Source: Erysipelotrichales bacterium
GTDB lineage: Bacteria; Bacillota_I; Bacilli_A; RFN20; CAG-826
NCBI GenBank assembly: GCA_022508525.1
Contig: JAFLVA010000002.1
Location: 62,001 to 126,000, forward strand
DNA length: 64,000 nt
Direction of reading: 5' to 3'
Positions 17,138 to 26,049 of this stretch are shown here, in pieces; positions within the stretch are counted from its first letter, which is position 1, and each line of letters starts with the position of its first letter. The notes below the pieces were generated by a model that had not been told where the DNA came from, did no database searches, and worked only from the letters and a program-made list of their open reading frames with translations. The translations under genes and the position numbers were made by a program.

Positions 17138-18259
17138 ATGATGATTTTACAAATGGATCCTGCAACAGGAATTTTAATTGCCTTAGTTAGTGTTCTAATT
17201 GCTGTTTTAATTGCATTGCTGATAGTAGTTTTACTAGGTAAAAAAAGTCCAATTAAAAATAATGATGATATAATAAATAGTAAATTAAAAGAAATAAATG
17301 ATAATCTGTTTAAACAAACAAAAGAGCAAGCTGAAACAGTGCATAATCTTGAAAAACTTGTATATGATAATTTGCAAAAAAACAGTGAAAATGTGAGTGA
17401 AAAACTTAATGATATGAATAAGCAGTTTATTGATAACATGCTTAAAACTAATCAAGAAGTTGGCGTAAAAATGGAATCTTTATCTGTTCAATTAGGAAAA
17501 ATGGGACAGGCACAAAATCAGCTAGCTAATCTTCAAACTGATATTACAAATTTACAAAAAGTTTTGAGTGGCAATCAGACAAGAGGTAAATTTGGAGAAA
17601 GAACTTTGCATCTTATACTTTCTAACGTTTTTGGTGAAACAAAATTGTACTCTGAACAATATACTTTAAAAAGTGGTGAGCGTCCAGATGCTGTTGTGTT
17701 TTGCCCAGAGCCCTATAACATTATTTGTATTGATTCGAAATTTCCTTTTAGCAAATACGAGAAGTTAATTAATAACGAGCAGAATGAAAATATTGGTGAT
17801 TTGCAAAATGAATTTAATCGCGATGTTAAAAAACACATTAATGAAATTGCAGTTAAGTATATTAGCAACGTTAATACTGCACCATTTGCATTTATGTTTA
17901 TTCCTAATGACGCCATTTACATTTATTTAACTAATTATATGGAAGGTACCATTAAATATGCTGAACAAAAGAAAGTGATTCTTACTTCACCTTCAACTTT
18001 ATATCCTTTTTTATCGACAATCTATGCCTTAAACATCGATTATAAACGTAATAAAGATTTAACGAATGTCTTAGATTCAATAAAAAAGGTGATTGATGAA
18101 GTTAATAAATTAGATGACGCCTGGAAAGATTATTTAAAGACTTATCAAACTTTAAATAACAAAGCCGAAGAAATGACAAAACGTTTTAACATAACAAAAA
18201 AAGCAATGGACAAAATTGACGATATTAAAATAGAAAATGATGAGGTATCGGTAAATTAA
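17138..18259 (+). CDS. rmuC: RmuC-family protein (recombination-limiting, DUF802-type)
   Basis: RmuC proteins are predicted nuclease-like factors that limit inversion at short repeats; the biochemical function is not settled. The sequence has an N-terminal membrane span (about residues 8-32), a coiled coil (about 45-140) and the conserved domain with GKFGERTLHLILSNVFGE and IDSKFPFSKYE. 373 residues is typical. GAGGTG precedes two consecutive ATG codons (17138 and 17141), and either could be used. It is followed after 23 bases by the CvpA-like gene, so the two are probably cotranscribed. Confidence 0.88.
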   Translation: MMILQMDPATGILIALVSVLIAVLIALLIVVLLGKKSPIKNNDDIINSKLKEINDNLFKQTKEQAETVHNLEKLVYDNLQKNSENVSEKLNDMNKQFIDNMLKTNQEVGVKMESLSVQLGKMGQAQNQLANLQTDITNLQKVLSGNQTRGKFGERTLHLILSNVFGETKLYSEQYTLKSGERPDAVVFCPEPYNIICIDSKFPFSKYEKLINNEQNENIGDLQNEFNRDVKKHINEIAVKYISNVNTAPFAFMFIPNDAIYIYLTNYMEGTIKYAEQKKVILTSPSTLYPFLSTIYALNIDYKRNKDLTNVLDSIKKVIDEVNKLDDAWKDYLKTYQTLNNKAEEMTKRFNITKKAMDKIDDIKIENDEVSVN

Positions 18260-18282
18260 AAATTTGAAAAGGAGTGATAAAA

Positions 18283-19164
18283 ATGATGTTGGCAGATAAT
18301 TCTTCAATTATTGGATTTATTATTTCTTTTCCATATTTTCTAGATATAATACTCGTTTTATTTTTGTTTATTGGTGCATCTATAGGATATGCAAGAGGAT
18401 TTTGGCGCGGAACTTTTAATTTAATAATCACGATTATATTATTATTAATTTCTTGGTTTGTACTTTTAGATGCTATAGCAGTGTTTGTGAATACAAGATT
18501 ATTCTCTTTACTTGGAGTGACATTTAAAGTAGGAGAATTTAGCACATCATCAATTGAAGAATTGATTGGGTGCATAGTAGAATTATTTAAAAATGAATTA
18601 CCAGAAAAATATTCCAATCCTGATTATATTTCTTCTTTATCTTCATCAATTTGTAAATCAATTGCATGGCTTGTAGTAGTTATTTCTATACATTTATTAT
18701 CATGGGTTTTATCAGGAATTCTTTATTTTTTAATAATGAGATTGGTAATTCCTGAAAAACTTAGAAAAGTAAAATTGCGCTTAATCGGAGCCTTAATGGG
18801 ATTAATACAAGCTGTAGTTATTGTGTTTGCTTATATAATATCTTTATCTAATATCTCACCAGCATTTAGTAGTATTTCAAATTCCGAAGAAGGTGGGGGA
18901 TGGTTTGACTCTAACATTCAAATGGTTTTAGAAGCGTTTAATCCATATAATTCTATGGTATCGCCTTATGTAAAAACTATTGAAAATGGTTTAGGAAGTA
19001 AATTTGGATTTGTAATTGATGAAAAGAATTATAAATTAGGAGAGGAATTCAAAGAATTTTTTGAGTTAATTTCTAAAATAACCGCAAACCCTTCTGAAGA
19101 TGAAGAAAATAATGAGGCAGAAGAATTGTCTATGTTTATCATAGATTATGTTGAAATCTTATAA
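18283..19164 (+). CDS. CvpA-like membrane protein
   Basis: A 293-residue membrane protein with about four transmembrane segments. The beginning (FLDIILVLFLFIGASIGYARGFWRGTFN) has the CvpA-family pattern, with a hydrophobic helix ending in G-x-R-G-F. CvpA proteins are inner-membrane proteins linked to colicin V export in E. coli; their role in Gram-positives is unclear. The C-terminal part is soluble and acidic. ATG at 18283 is 8 bases after AGGAG; ATG at 18286 is an alternative. Confidence 0.7.
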   Translation: MMLADNSSIIGFIISFPYFLDIILVLFLFIGASIGYARGFWRGTFNLIITIILLLISWFVLLDAIAVFVNTRLFSLLGVTFKVGEFSTSSIEELIGCIVELFKNELPEKYSNPDYISSLSSSICKSIAWLVVVISIHLLSWVLSGILYFLIMRLVIPEKLRKVKLRLIGALMGLIQAVVIVFAYIISLSNISPAFSSISNSEEGGGWFDSNIQMVLEAFNPYNSMVSPYVKTIENGLGSKFGFVIDEKNYKLGEEFKEFFELISKITANPSEDEENNEAEELSMFIIDYVEIL

Positions 19165-19281
19165 TACAATACTTAGGTAATGGCACATTTTCAAAAATAT
19201 TAGTAAAAAGGTCTAGATACAATTATTGTTTATTCATAGAATAAGTTGAGCCACATAAAAAGGGTAAATACTAAGAAACAA

Positions 19282-19310
19282 AAGAAGTAGTGAAAACACT
19301 ACTTCTTTTC
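19282..19310. terminator. bidirectional terminator overlapping the antiporter stop codon
   Basis: GAAGTAGTG and CACTACTTC form a stem with an AAAA loop, flanked by A and T runs. On the minus strand the antiporter's TAG stop is inside the stem. On the plus strand it can end the rmuC-cvpA transcript. Confidence 0.85.
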
Positions 19311-20639
19311 TATAGATATGCTATTTTCGTAAGGATATACTCCGTTAGAGTCAGGTATTTCTCCAGCTTTATTTAATGACCACTTAGTTAATAATGGCCC
19401 AATTAATTCATAGACCAGTGTGGCACATAAAACAACTGTTACAATGATATTACCAATGTTATTTTCCATAAATGCTTCCATACCGGAAATTTGATTTGCC
19501 ATTCCGATTGCAACACCAGCTTGAGGTAATAATGTTATACCTAAAAATTTTGTAATTGTTTTTTGCCTTTTGGTAATTTTACAAGAGACAAAGGATCCTA
19601 AATATTTTCCAAGTGATCGCATTATGATATAAACAGCAAATATACAAACAACTGGTAACATAATAGAAATATTATTATTTGCAAGTATTTCTTTAGCAGA
19701 AGTAACTAAGTGTGCTCCAGATAAGACAAAGAAGAGCATAAATAAGAAAGGTGTCCAATGGTCAATAAGATCAAAATCTCGATACGCAATAGGTTTTTCA
19801 TAGTCTTTAGCCATATTGATAAATGCAGCACCGATCATCATACAACATAAAAGATTAGAAAATTCAAGGAATTCGCCATTGATTTTTATAGTATTTAAAG
19901 CCTCACAAGCTCCGACTCCAAGAAGCGTAAAAGCAATTATTGTTATGGCGTGATTGTTACGCGATTTAAAGAATTTTATGACGATATGCATTATTGCACC
20001 TAAAACAAAACCGATTAAGAGCGATCCAACTATCTCAATTAATGGAATTAGCACTATTGAGGTAAATGTAATAGGAGAACCAGTTGCGATGACTTTAGAA
20101 ATTGCAACTGAAATAGCGAATACAATTAAACCAATAGCATCATCGAAAGCAACAACCGGTAATAATATATCGACGAGAGGGCCTTTAGCTTTATATTGGT
20201 GAATTACCATTAAAGTGGCAGCAGGAGCGGTTGCAGTTGCAATAGCGCCTAAACAAATTGCAATACTTAAATCTAGTTTTAAAAGTAAACACAAACCAAT
20301 GAGAGCTACATCTACGAGAATTACTGCTGCAAAGGCTTGGAAAAATGTTATTGTAATGATGCCTTTGCCATATTCTTTTATTTTTGATACCTTGAATTCT
20401 TCACCTATTGATAGGGCAATGAATCCTAATGCAATAGAAGATATAAATGAATTCAATTGAGTCAATTCTTGTGCAAAATTTGTTTGGTTACTTGTAGTAT
20501 CAATAATAATACATAACAAGGCTGCGATTAGACCAACTACTAGATATCCTGTAACATTTGGTAATTTGAATATTTTTACTATACGAGTGGACATAAGTCC
20601 TAAGATTAATAATATTCCTAAAAATAAAACAAAATTCAT
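19299..20639 (-). CDS. cation:proton antiporter, CPA2 (Kef/NapA-type)
   Basis: A 446-residue integral membrane protein of about 12-13 spans resembling monovalent cation/H+ antiporters. The N-terminal FKLPNVTGYLVVGL and the DDAIGLIVFAISVAI helix carry the family's substrate-binding acidic residues. LLPQAGVAIGMANQI near the end is also characteristic. There is no RCK/TrkA-N domain, so it is the short NapA-like form. It probably serves Na+ or K+/H+ exchange and pH homeostasis. It is a single gene. Confidence 0.9.
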   Translation of the reverse strand: MNFVLFLGILLILGLMSTRIVKIFKLPNVTGYLVVGLIAALLCIIIDTTSNQTNFAQELTQLNSFISSIALGFIALSIGEEFKVSKIKEYGKGIITITFFQAFAAVILVDVALIGLCLLLKLDLSIAICLGAIATATAPAATLMVIHQYKAKGPLVDILLPVVAFDDAIGLIVFAISVAISKVIATGSPITFTSIVLIPLIEIVGSLLIGFVLGAIMHIVIKFFKSRNNHAITIIAFTLLGVGACEALNTIKINGEFLEFSNLLCCMMIGAAFINMAKDYEKPIAYRDFDLIDHWTPFLFMLFFVLSGAHLVTSAKEILANNNISIMLPVVCIFAVYIIMRSLGKYLGSFVSCKITKRQKTITKFLGITLLPQAGVAIGMANQISGMEAFMENNIGNIIVTVVLCATLVYELIGPLLTKWSLNKAGEIPDSNGVYPYENSISIEKK

Positions 20640-20725
20640 TTTATAAGACCTTCTTTGCTATAATTCAGCGATTATTCTAGCACTATCATATGCGTAATTC
20701 AATAAATATTATTTGATAAATTATA

Positions 20726-20759
20726 AAAAAAGATACCGATTTAATTTCAGTATCTTTTT
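20726..20759. terminator. terminator after degV-like gene
   Basis: AAAAAGATAC and GTATCTTTTT pair around a 14-base loop with A/T-rich flanks; it is usable from either side. Confidence 0.7.
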
Positions 20760-20774
20760 ATAATTAATAATGAT

Positions 20775-21644
20775 TTATAATCTTTCTTTTCCATAATAGA
20801 AAACTGCTAATAATCCCGGACCAGTATGTGCACCAATTGTTGTTCCCATTGGATAAATAACATAATCTTTAAAGCCTATTGTTTCTTTTAAATGTATAGC
20901 AAGCGCCTTGGCGCCTTCTTCATTAACAGCGTTGCAAACATGAATAATTTGTTGTTCTGGATTAATAACGGTTTCAGCAACTCTTTTTGTAATATAATTT
21001 ATAGCTTGCTTTCTTCCACGAGCTTTTTCTACAATTTTTAATTCTCCATTTGGAGCACAGGAAAGAACTGGATTGATTTTAAGAATATTACCGATAATAC
21101 CACCAATTTTTGAAAGCCTTCCACCACGTACAAAGTAAGTTAGTGTGCTTGTAGTGTAAAATGTATTAACGTATTTTGATTTTTCAGTTAATAGTTTATA
21201 AGCATTATCCAAAGTTGATCCTTGATTTCTTAAAATAAGTGCATCTTTCACCAACAATGTAACACCAAGGGATGCGATTCTACTATCAACAATTTTAATA
21301 TCACTACCTGGATGTTTTTTCATTAGTATATTCGCAGCTTCGCGAGCGTGTTCAATAGTATTTGAAAGGCCGAGACACAGAGATATATGAATAATGTTTT
21401 TATTCTTTTTGAGCAATGATTCAAAATATTCTAAGTATCTTGCTACAGGTATTTGACTTGTTTTATAGCAAATGCCATTATGCATATCTTCATAAAATTG
21501 TAGATAATCTTCTTTTTGAAGAGTATCAAAGTAATTTTCTTTTCCATCAGTATAAGAGAAAAAAATTACACTGATGTCATTTTCTTTTAGTTCATCAATT
21601 GCGCAATCGCAAGATGAATCGACTGAAATTAAAAAATTATCCAT
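20775..21644 (-). CDS. DegV family fatty-acid-binding protein
   Basis: DegV/FakB-type proteins bind fatty acids and, with FakA kinase, feed exogenous fatty acids into phospholipids. The sequence begins ISVDSSCDCAID, like the DegV N-terminal strand, and has SLCLGLSNTIEHAREAA, VDSRIASLG and GGRLSKIGG motifs typical of the family, ending with HTGPGLLAVFYYG. 289 residues is normal. The ATG at 21644 sits 8 bases after AGGAGG and is preferred over a TTG at 21650. It is 12 bases downstream of the hemolysin III gene, so cotranscription is likely. Confidence 0.93.
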   Translation of the reverse strand: MDNFLISVDSSCDCAIDELKENDISVIFFSYTDGKENYFDTLQKEDYLQFYEDMHNGICYKTSQIPVARYLEYFESLLKKNKNIIHISLCLGLSNTIEHAREAANILMKKHPGSDIKIVDSRIASLGVTLLVKDALILRNQGSTLDNAYKLLTEKSKYVNTFYTTSTLTYFVRGGRLSKIGGIIGNILKINPVLSCAPNGELKIVEKARGRKQAINYITKRVAETVINPEQQIIHVCNAVNEEGAKALAIHLKETIGFKDYVIYPMGTTIGAHTGPGLLAVFYYGKERL

Positions 21645-21656
21645 ATTCAAATCCTC

Positions 21657-22328
21657 CTATATTAAAAAGATAATTCCTAGCGCTTGGATGATTGTTCCAA
21701 GCAAACAAAAAATATGAAATATACAGTGAAAATAAGTTTTCGAATGTCCAATAGCATATAACACTGAACCAATTGTATAAACAATTCCACCAAATAAAAT
21801 CAATAGAAAAGAAGTGGGCGATAATAATGACATAAGGCTTGGGAAACACATAAATGCCCATCCTAAAATGATGTAGAAAATGAAAGAAATAGTTTTTGCT
21901 ATTTTGTTTTCAAACCAAACAGAAGTTAATATGATGCCACCAATTGCTAAAACCCATTCTAAAGTAAGAAGCAATACTCCTTGCCATGTTGTAAAGAATG
22001 AAATAATACAAAGTGGAGTGTATGTGCCTGCAATAAGAAGATATATTGTACAGTGATCTAAAACTCTTCTTATTCTTTTACTAAAAGAAAGTGGTGTAGA
22101 CTTATGGTAAATTGTAGAGATAAAATAAACAGCACACATACTTAATCCATAAATGATTAAAGATATAACGTGACTTGTATCATTGCTTTTATGAACTGCT
22201 AAAGTCAAACAAATGATAAGTACAATTACTCCCATAAGAATTCCGATAGCATGAGATATCCAATTGAATTTTTCTTCACCTTTTGTGTAATTAGGTAGTT
22301 TAAGAGTTTTTAATTCATCTAAAGACAT
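21657..22328 (-). CDS. hemolysin III / PAQR-family membrane protein
   Basis: A 223-residue, seven-span membrane protein. NWISHAIGILMGV near residue 23, with a histidine, STIYHKS near 76, LDHCTIYLLIAGTYTP and the C-terminal ILFGGIVYTIGSVLYA with FHCIFHIFCLLG match the YqfA/hemolysin III family, which shares conserved Ser, His and Asp residues with hydrolases. The physiological role is unclear, probably lipid-related. Pairing with a DegV protein fits a lipid context. AGGTGATG precedes the start. Confidence 0.92.
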   Translation of the reverse strand: MSLDELKTLKLPNYTKGEEKFNWISHAIGILMGVIVLIICLTLAVHKSNDTSHVISLIIYGLSMCAVYFISTIYHKSTPLSFSKRIRRVLDHCTIYLLIAGTYTPLCIISFFTTWQGVLLLTLEWVLAIGGIILTSVWFENKIAKTISFIFYIILGWAFMCFPSLMSLLSPTSFLLILFGGIVYTIGSVLYAIGHSKTYFHCIFHIFCLLGTIIQALGIIFLI

Positions 22329-22398
22329 TTTTTCATCACCTGCCTATGTGAATTTTATGTGTAACACAATAAAAATGCACGCTAACGATAAGAAAATA

Positions 22399-22481
22399 AT
22401 TCTCTTCTTAAAAAAGTTGATTCTCTCAGTAAAATTGTCGATTCTCTTGGCAAAAAATGTAATTCTCTTACGAAGAGAATT
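22399..22481. repeat. four 21-bp-phased direct repeats ending in a palindrome (operator array)
   Basis: ATTCTCTT-type units start at 22399, 22420 (ATTCTCTC), 22441 and 22462, an exact 21-base period or two helical turns. Each of the first three is followed by an A-rich spacer. The last unit forms a perfect inverted repeat, AATTCTCTT (22461-22469) and AAGAGAATT (22473-22481), that overlaps the -35 of the XRE gene. The array lies between divergent genes and could control both. Confidence 0.75.
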
Positions 22482-22508
22482 GACTATTTTGCATTAAAAA
22501 AGTAATAT
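22480..22508 (+). promoter_or_regulatory. promoter of the XRE regulator gene
   Basis: TTGACT (22480-22485), a 17-base spacer and TAATAT (22503-22508). The first two bases of the -35 are inside the operator palindrome, so repression by steric block is plausible. Confidence 0.75.
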
Positions 22509-22531
22509 TTACACTGTAGGAGGAATATTTT

Positions 22532-23110
22532 ATGGAAGAAAAAGAACTCCGTGAGAATTTTGCTAATAATCTTTTAAAACTTCGCAAAAATAAAAAATGG
22601 AATCAACAAGAATTAGCAGAAAAATTGTCTTATAGCGATAAAGCAATTAGTAAATGGGAAAATGGAGATACAATTCCGGACATTCACACTATGCATCGAA
22701 TTGCTTCATTATTTAATATAACTATTGATCAATTAGTTTCTAAGGAAAACGTTGTTAAAGTTGCAAACAAAAAAAAGAATAGGTTACTTATAACCCTCGT
22801 ATCTACTGGACTATGTTTCTTAGTTGCAACAATTATTTTCTTTGCTTTAGAAATAGCCGAGATTAAAATGGCGTACATGAGTTATTTATTTGCACTATGT
22901 GCCGCTTCAATTGTGTTAATTGTCTTTTCAAGAATATGGTTTAAAAAATTGTGGACATTTTTAGCAGTAGATTTACTTGTTGTTACTGCAAGTTTAATAA
23001 TTATGATATTTATGGGTTTTACGCATATTTGGATAATCGTATTGATAGCTGCCCTTTTAATAATTTTATTAGATGTATTACTAGAAATAGTAAGTAAAAC
23101 TAAGCAATAA
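22532..23110 (+). CDS. XRE-family regulator fused to a transmembrane domain
   Basis: Residues 8-62 form a helix-turn-helix of the Cro/CI type (WNQQELAEKLSYSDKAISKWENGDTIPD). Residues 85-185 hold about four hydrophobic segments, so the DNA-binding domain is tethered to the membrane. This fusion is common in Firmicutes, where such proteins often sense envelope stress or antimicrobial peptides; that role is inferred. The gene is monocistronic behind a strong promoter with the phased operator array, which suggests autoregulation. Confidence 0.9.
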   Translation: MEEKELRENFANNLLKLRKNKKWNQQELAEKLSYSDKAISKWENGDTIPDIHTMHRIASLFNITIDQLVSKENVVKVANKKKNRLLITLVSTGLCFLVATIIFFALEIAEIKMAYMSYLFALCAASIVLIVFSRIWFKKLWTFLAVDLLVVTASLIIMIFMGFTHIWIIVLIAALLIILLDVLLEIVSKTKQ

Positions 23111-23116
23111 ATAAAA

Positions 23117-23150
23117 AAATAAATGGTTCATTACTGAATGAACCATTTTT
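23117..23150. terminator. bidirectional terminator between XRE gene and Cthe_2159-type lipoprotein gene
   Basis: A perfect 12-bp stem, AAATGGTTCATT with AATGAACCATTT (loop ACTG), is flanked by poly-A and poly-T. It serves the two convergent genes. Confidence 0.92.
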
Positions 23151-23161
23151 TGTGCTTTTAA

Positions 23162-25288
23162 TTACGCAACATTAGATATAGTGCCATTAACTGAGAAAGA
23201 GTTAATGTTTTTATAAGATTGGTTTGGAAGTTTTTGGGTTGTAATTACCTCACCATTGTTGTAAGTAATAGTATATACCTTATTTGAGTATGTTCCTGAT
23301 TGTGTACTTTTAGTCACGCCATTAGAAAGTGTTGGTGTTTTTTCGTATGAACCAAATAACACAAGCGAACCGCCAGAAATGGTAACAGCTCCATCAGTAT
23401 CTAAAGCTGATGACATGCTACTATTAGGTCCACAAGCAATCATAATTCCGCCAGTTTGTACATATGTTCCATTTGAATCAATACAATCAGTGTCTCCTGA
23501 CAAAGATACGGCGGCGAAAGTATAACCACCACTAATATTAATAGTTGCATTTAATCTAGCAGTATTTGCATTGTTACTGGCATTAATTGCATCATCAGTT
23601 GCATAAACATTATTAATACCACCGCTTATATATATTTGATTTCCTTCAAATGCTTCATAAGAATATTCTACAGTATTAATACCACCAGAAATTTTTAAGT
23701 AGCGATCAGCGTGAAAACCATCATCTGAAGCATATACTGTTGTATTACCACCAGTGATAATAATATCTCCTGTACTAGTGCTACCATTTTCTAATGCTTC
23801 GCCATAATTTGCATGCAAACCATCGTCATATGCCTTGATATAAATTGAACCACCAGAAATGTTAATGTTATTATTAGCCTTAATTCCTTTTGCGGAATAA
23901 TCGGCTTTATCATTATTACCTGAATTACCAAATCCACCACCAGGTCCCATTCCACCTTGACCACTTGAATAGTTAGTCCAACCAAGTGTAATATTAGATC
24001 CACTTAAAGTGACAGTTGCTGTATCGTAATTAGTATTTATAGTTTGACCACTTGATGCTGCAACATAGTTAGTTAGTGAATTTGTAGTTTGAGAAGAATT
24101 AAAAGCATATACTTTTAAACTTTTAGCGTTAGCAGGTCGCTTAACAGAATAGTAATAATAAGTTGTTCTACCACCCATTCCACCACCGGATTGTGAACTT
24201 CTTACATAAGTAGAATCAGCCCACGTTCCATCAGTTGAATCAGTGTCATAGAAGTAACATGCATAACGATAATTATTTGATGTTGTTCTTAAATACATTG
24301 TTTCAGTAGAAGGTGATGCAACCTCACCACTATAATCTGAATATTTATTTGTATAAATTGTAATTTTTGGTGAAGTTTCTTTTGCTTCATTATCGGAAAT
24401 ATTTACATCATAAGATGCATCTATACCATCACAAGCAGAGTAAATAGAAATATTGCCACCTGAGATATCAATAGAACCTTTTTGATTTCCTTTGGAAGAT
24501 ATTTTTGAGTTTGATGTTTTTAATCCATCTCCACCACTTGATATTGCAGTAATTGAGCCACTTTCAATTGAAATTGAGTCATTGCCTTTTATTGCGTTGT
24601 TAGGAGCAGTAGTCTTTAAAGCTATGTTTTTAATTTCTAAATCGTCAGTACTGTGAACACCATTGTTATATGATGCATTTACAATAAGAACACCACTTCC
24701 AGCAAACTTCATATCGCATTTAGAATAAATAGCTCCTTCACCTTGCTCTTCAATATCTTCGGTTTTTAACGCTCTAGTATCATTAATGACGTTATACGTT
24801 TCTTTAAGAGCTTTAATTTTAACTTCATCAGCTGATGCTACGAAAATAGGTGAATTAATGTTATATGTAATACTTACATTATTGAGTTCTAATTCCACAG
24901 TTGATTTTCCATCAGCAGTTTCTTCTACATCAACATATATTTGTCCATCTAAAGCACCATTTAATGTGTATGTACCATAGCTAGAAATTGTATAAATATT
25001 ATTATTTTTTGAGTAAAGCCCATCTGAAGTAGTGATTGAAAAGTTTGAAGTTGATTCTGTTCCATCATAAACACTATTATCAATGCTTCCACCTTCGTTT
25101 TTTGACGTGGAGTTATGATTTTCAGAAGAAGATTGAGAACTAGAGACACTTGATTCTGGAGTAGCAGATTCTAGTGTGTTAGATCCATGATTACTTGTTT
25201 CAAGACTATTAGATGTAGAGATTTTATTGCAACTTGCAAGTACAACTAGTGATAATCCTAAAGCTAGTTTTGATATTGTTTTTTTCAT
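23162..25288 (-). CDS. lipoprotein with carbohydrate-binding Cthe_2159-type domain
   Basis: A 708-residue surface lipoprotein with lipobox LASC (Cys20) and a Ser/Asn-rich linker to about residue 75. After it comes a long parallel beta-helix-like region with repeated turns of the ISGGSIYIKAYDDGLHANY and TGGNTTVYASDDGFHADR kind, characteristic of the Cthe_2159 family (binding acidic polysaccharides and calcium). A Gly/Met-rich insert (GQGGMGPGGGFG) lies near residue 440. It probably binds cell-surface or plant polysaccharide. It lies 30 bases after a thioesterase gene, with AGGAGG before the start. Confidence 0.88.
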   Translation of the reverse strand: MKKTISKLALGLSLVVLASCNKISTSNSLETSNHGSNTLESATPESSVSSSQSSSENHNSTSKNEGGSIDNSVYDGTESTSNFSITTSDGLYSKNNNIYTISSYGTYTLNGALDGQIYVDVEETADGKSTVELELNNVSITYNINSPIFVASADEVKIKALKETYNVINDTRALKTEDIEEQGEGAIYSKCDMKFAGSGVLIVNASYNNGVHSTDDLEIKNIALKTTAPNNAIKGNDSISIESGSITAISSGGDGLKTSNSKISSKGNQKGSIDISGGNISIYSACDGIDASYDVNISDNEAKETSPKITIYTNKYSDYSGEVASPSTETMYLRTTSNNYRYACYFYDTDSTDGTWADSTYVRSSQSGGGMGGRTTYYYYSVKRPANAKSLKVYAFNSSQTTNSLTNYVAASSGQTINTNYDTATVTLSGSNITLGWTNYSSGQGGMGPGGGFGNSGNNDKADYSAKGIKANNNINISGGSIYIKAYDDGLHANYGEALENGSTSTGDIIITGGNTTVYASDDGFHADRYLKISGGINTVEYSYEAFEGNQIYISGGINNVYATDDAINASNNANTARLNATINISGGYTFAAVSLSGDTDCIDSNGTYVQTGGIMIACGPNSSMSSALDTDGAVTISGGSLVLFGSYEKTPTLSNGVTKSTQSGTYSNKVYTITYNNGEVITTQKLPNQSYKNINSFSVNGTISNVA

Positions 25289-25318
25289 ATAAGCCTCCTT
25301 ATAAATATATTATTAAGT

Positions 25319-25708
25319 TTATGAATTCTTTTTTTCATTTGTTTTTGAAATAAATTTTTCACTGTCAATAATAAAACGTTCATGCGTTCCTTCACCTATT
25401 TTGCATACTTCATCAAAGACTTCTACATGAAATACAAGTCTTCTTCGATCGATTTCAATTAATTTAGTATTGCAAATGACTTTCAAACCAAGAGGAGTTG
25501 CAGAAATATGGTTAATGTCAATTTTTGTACCGACAGTACTTTCGCCTTCATTTAGAAAAGCAGCAACACTTTTCCAGGCTGTTTCTTCAATAAGCGCAAT
25601 CATAGCAGGAGTGGCGAAGACTTCTAAATTACCACTTCCAATTGCTTTTGCAGTATTTTTTTCGCCGACTAATAATTCCAAAGTATTTTTAATTCCTAAT
25701 TTAAGCAT
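25319..25708 (-). CDS. thioesterase, fluoroacetyl-CoA thioesterase (FlK)-like hotdog protein
   Basis: A 129-residue hotdog-fold protein. ATPAMIALIEETAW carries the Thr and Glu, and DINHISATPLG the His, that correspond to the FlK catalytic triad. Family members hydrolyse small acyl-CoAs; the substrate here is unknown. The ATG at 25708 is preceded by GGAG at 6 bases, while the longer upstream start at 25759 adds residues outside the family alignment and lacks a good site. Confidence 0.88.
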   Translation of the reverse strand: MLKLGIKNTLELLVGEKNTAKAIGSGNLEVFATPAMIALIEETAWKSVAAFLNEGESTVGTKIDINHISATPLGLKVICNTKLIEIDRRRLVFHVEVFDEVCKIGEGTHERFIIDSEKFISKTNEKKNS

Positions 25709-25774
25709 AAATTTCTCCATGGGTGAACTAATTATAGCCATAATTAGTTTTATTGTCAAAGCAAAAATCTATAA

Positions 25775-25806
25775 ATAAAAAAACTCTAGTCTTAAATAAA
25801 CTAGAG
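25775..25806 (-). terminator. terminator of the DUF2975/XRE operon
   Basis: CTCTAGT (25784-25790) and ACTAGAG (25800-25806) pair, and on the minus strand a run of T residues follows. Confidence 0.8.
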
Positions 25807-25833
25807 CATAATGCACAAAATTCCCGAGGTTGA

Positions 25834-26049
25834 TTATTTAATATTTCTATCATCCACATACTCTAAAATGTCACCAGGTTGGCACTCTAATACTTCACAT
25901 ATTTTATTTAATGTAGACATACGTATGGCTTTAACACGTTCATTTTTTAATGTCGATATATTAACATAAGTTAACCCAACCTTTTCTGCTAATTCAGTCA
26001 CTTTCATTCTTTTTTTAGCTAAAACAACATCTAAATTTATCTTAATCAT
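25834..26049 (-). CDS. small XRE/HTH_26-type regulator (YozG-like)
   Basis: A 71-residue Cro/CI-type DNA-binding protein, essentially only a helix-turn-helix (KVTELAEKVGLTYVNISTLKNERVKAIRMSTLNKICEVL) ending in CQPGDILEY, as in YozG-like regulators. It overlaps the upstream membrane protein gene by ATGA, which is the usual arrangement of DUF2975-HTH pairs (YoaS-YozG in B. subtilis). It probably regulates this operon together with the membrane protein. Confidence 0.93.
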   Translation of the reverse strand: MIKINLDVVLAKKRMKVTELAEKVGLTYVNISTLKNERVKAIRMSTLNKICEVLECQPGDILEYVDDRNIK

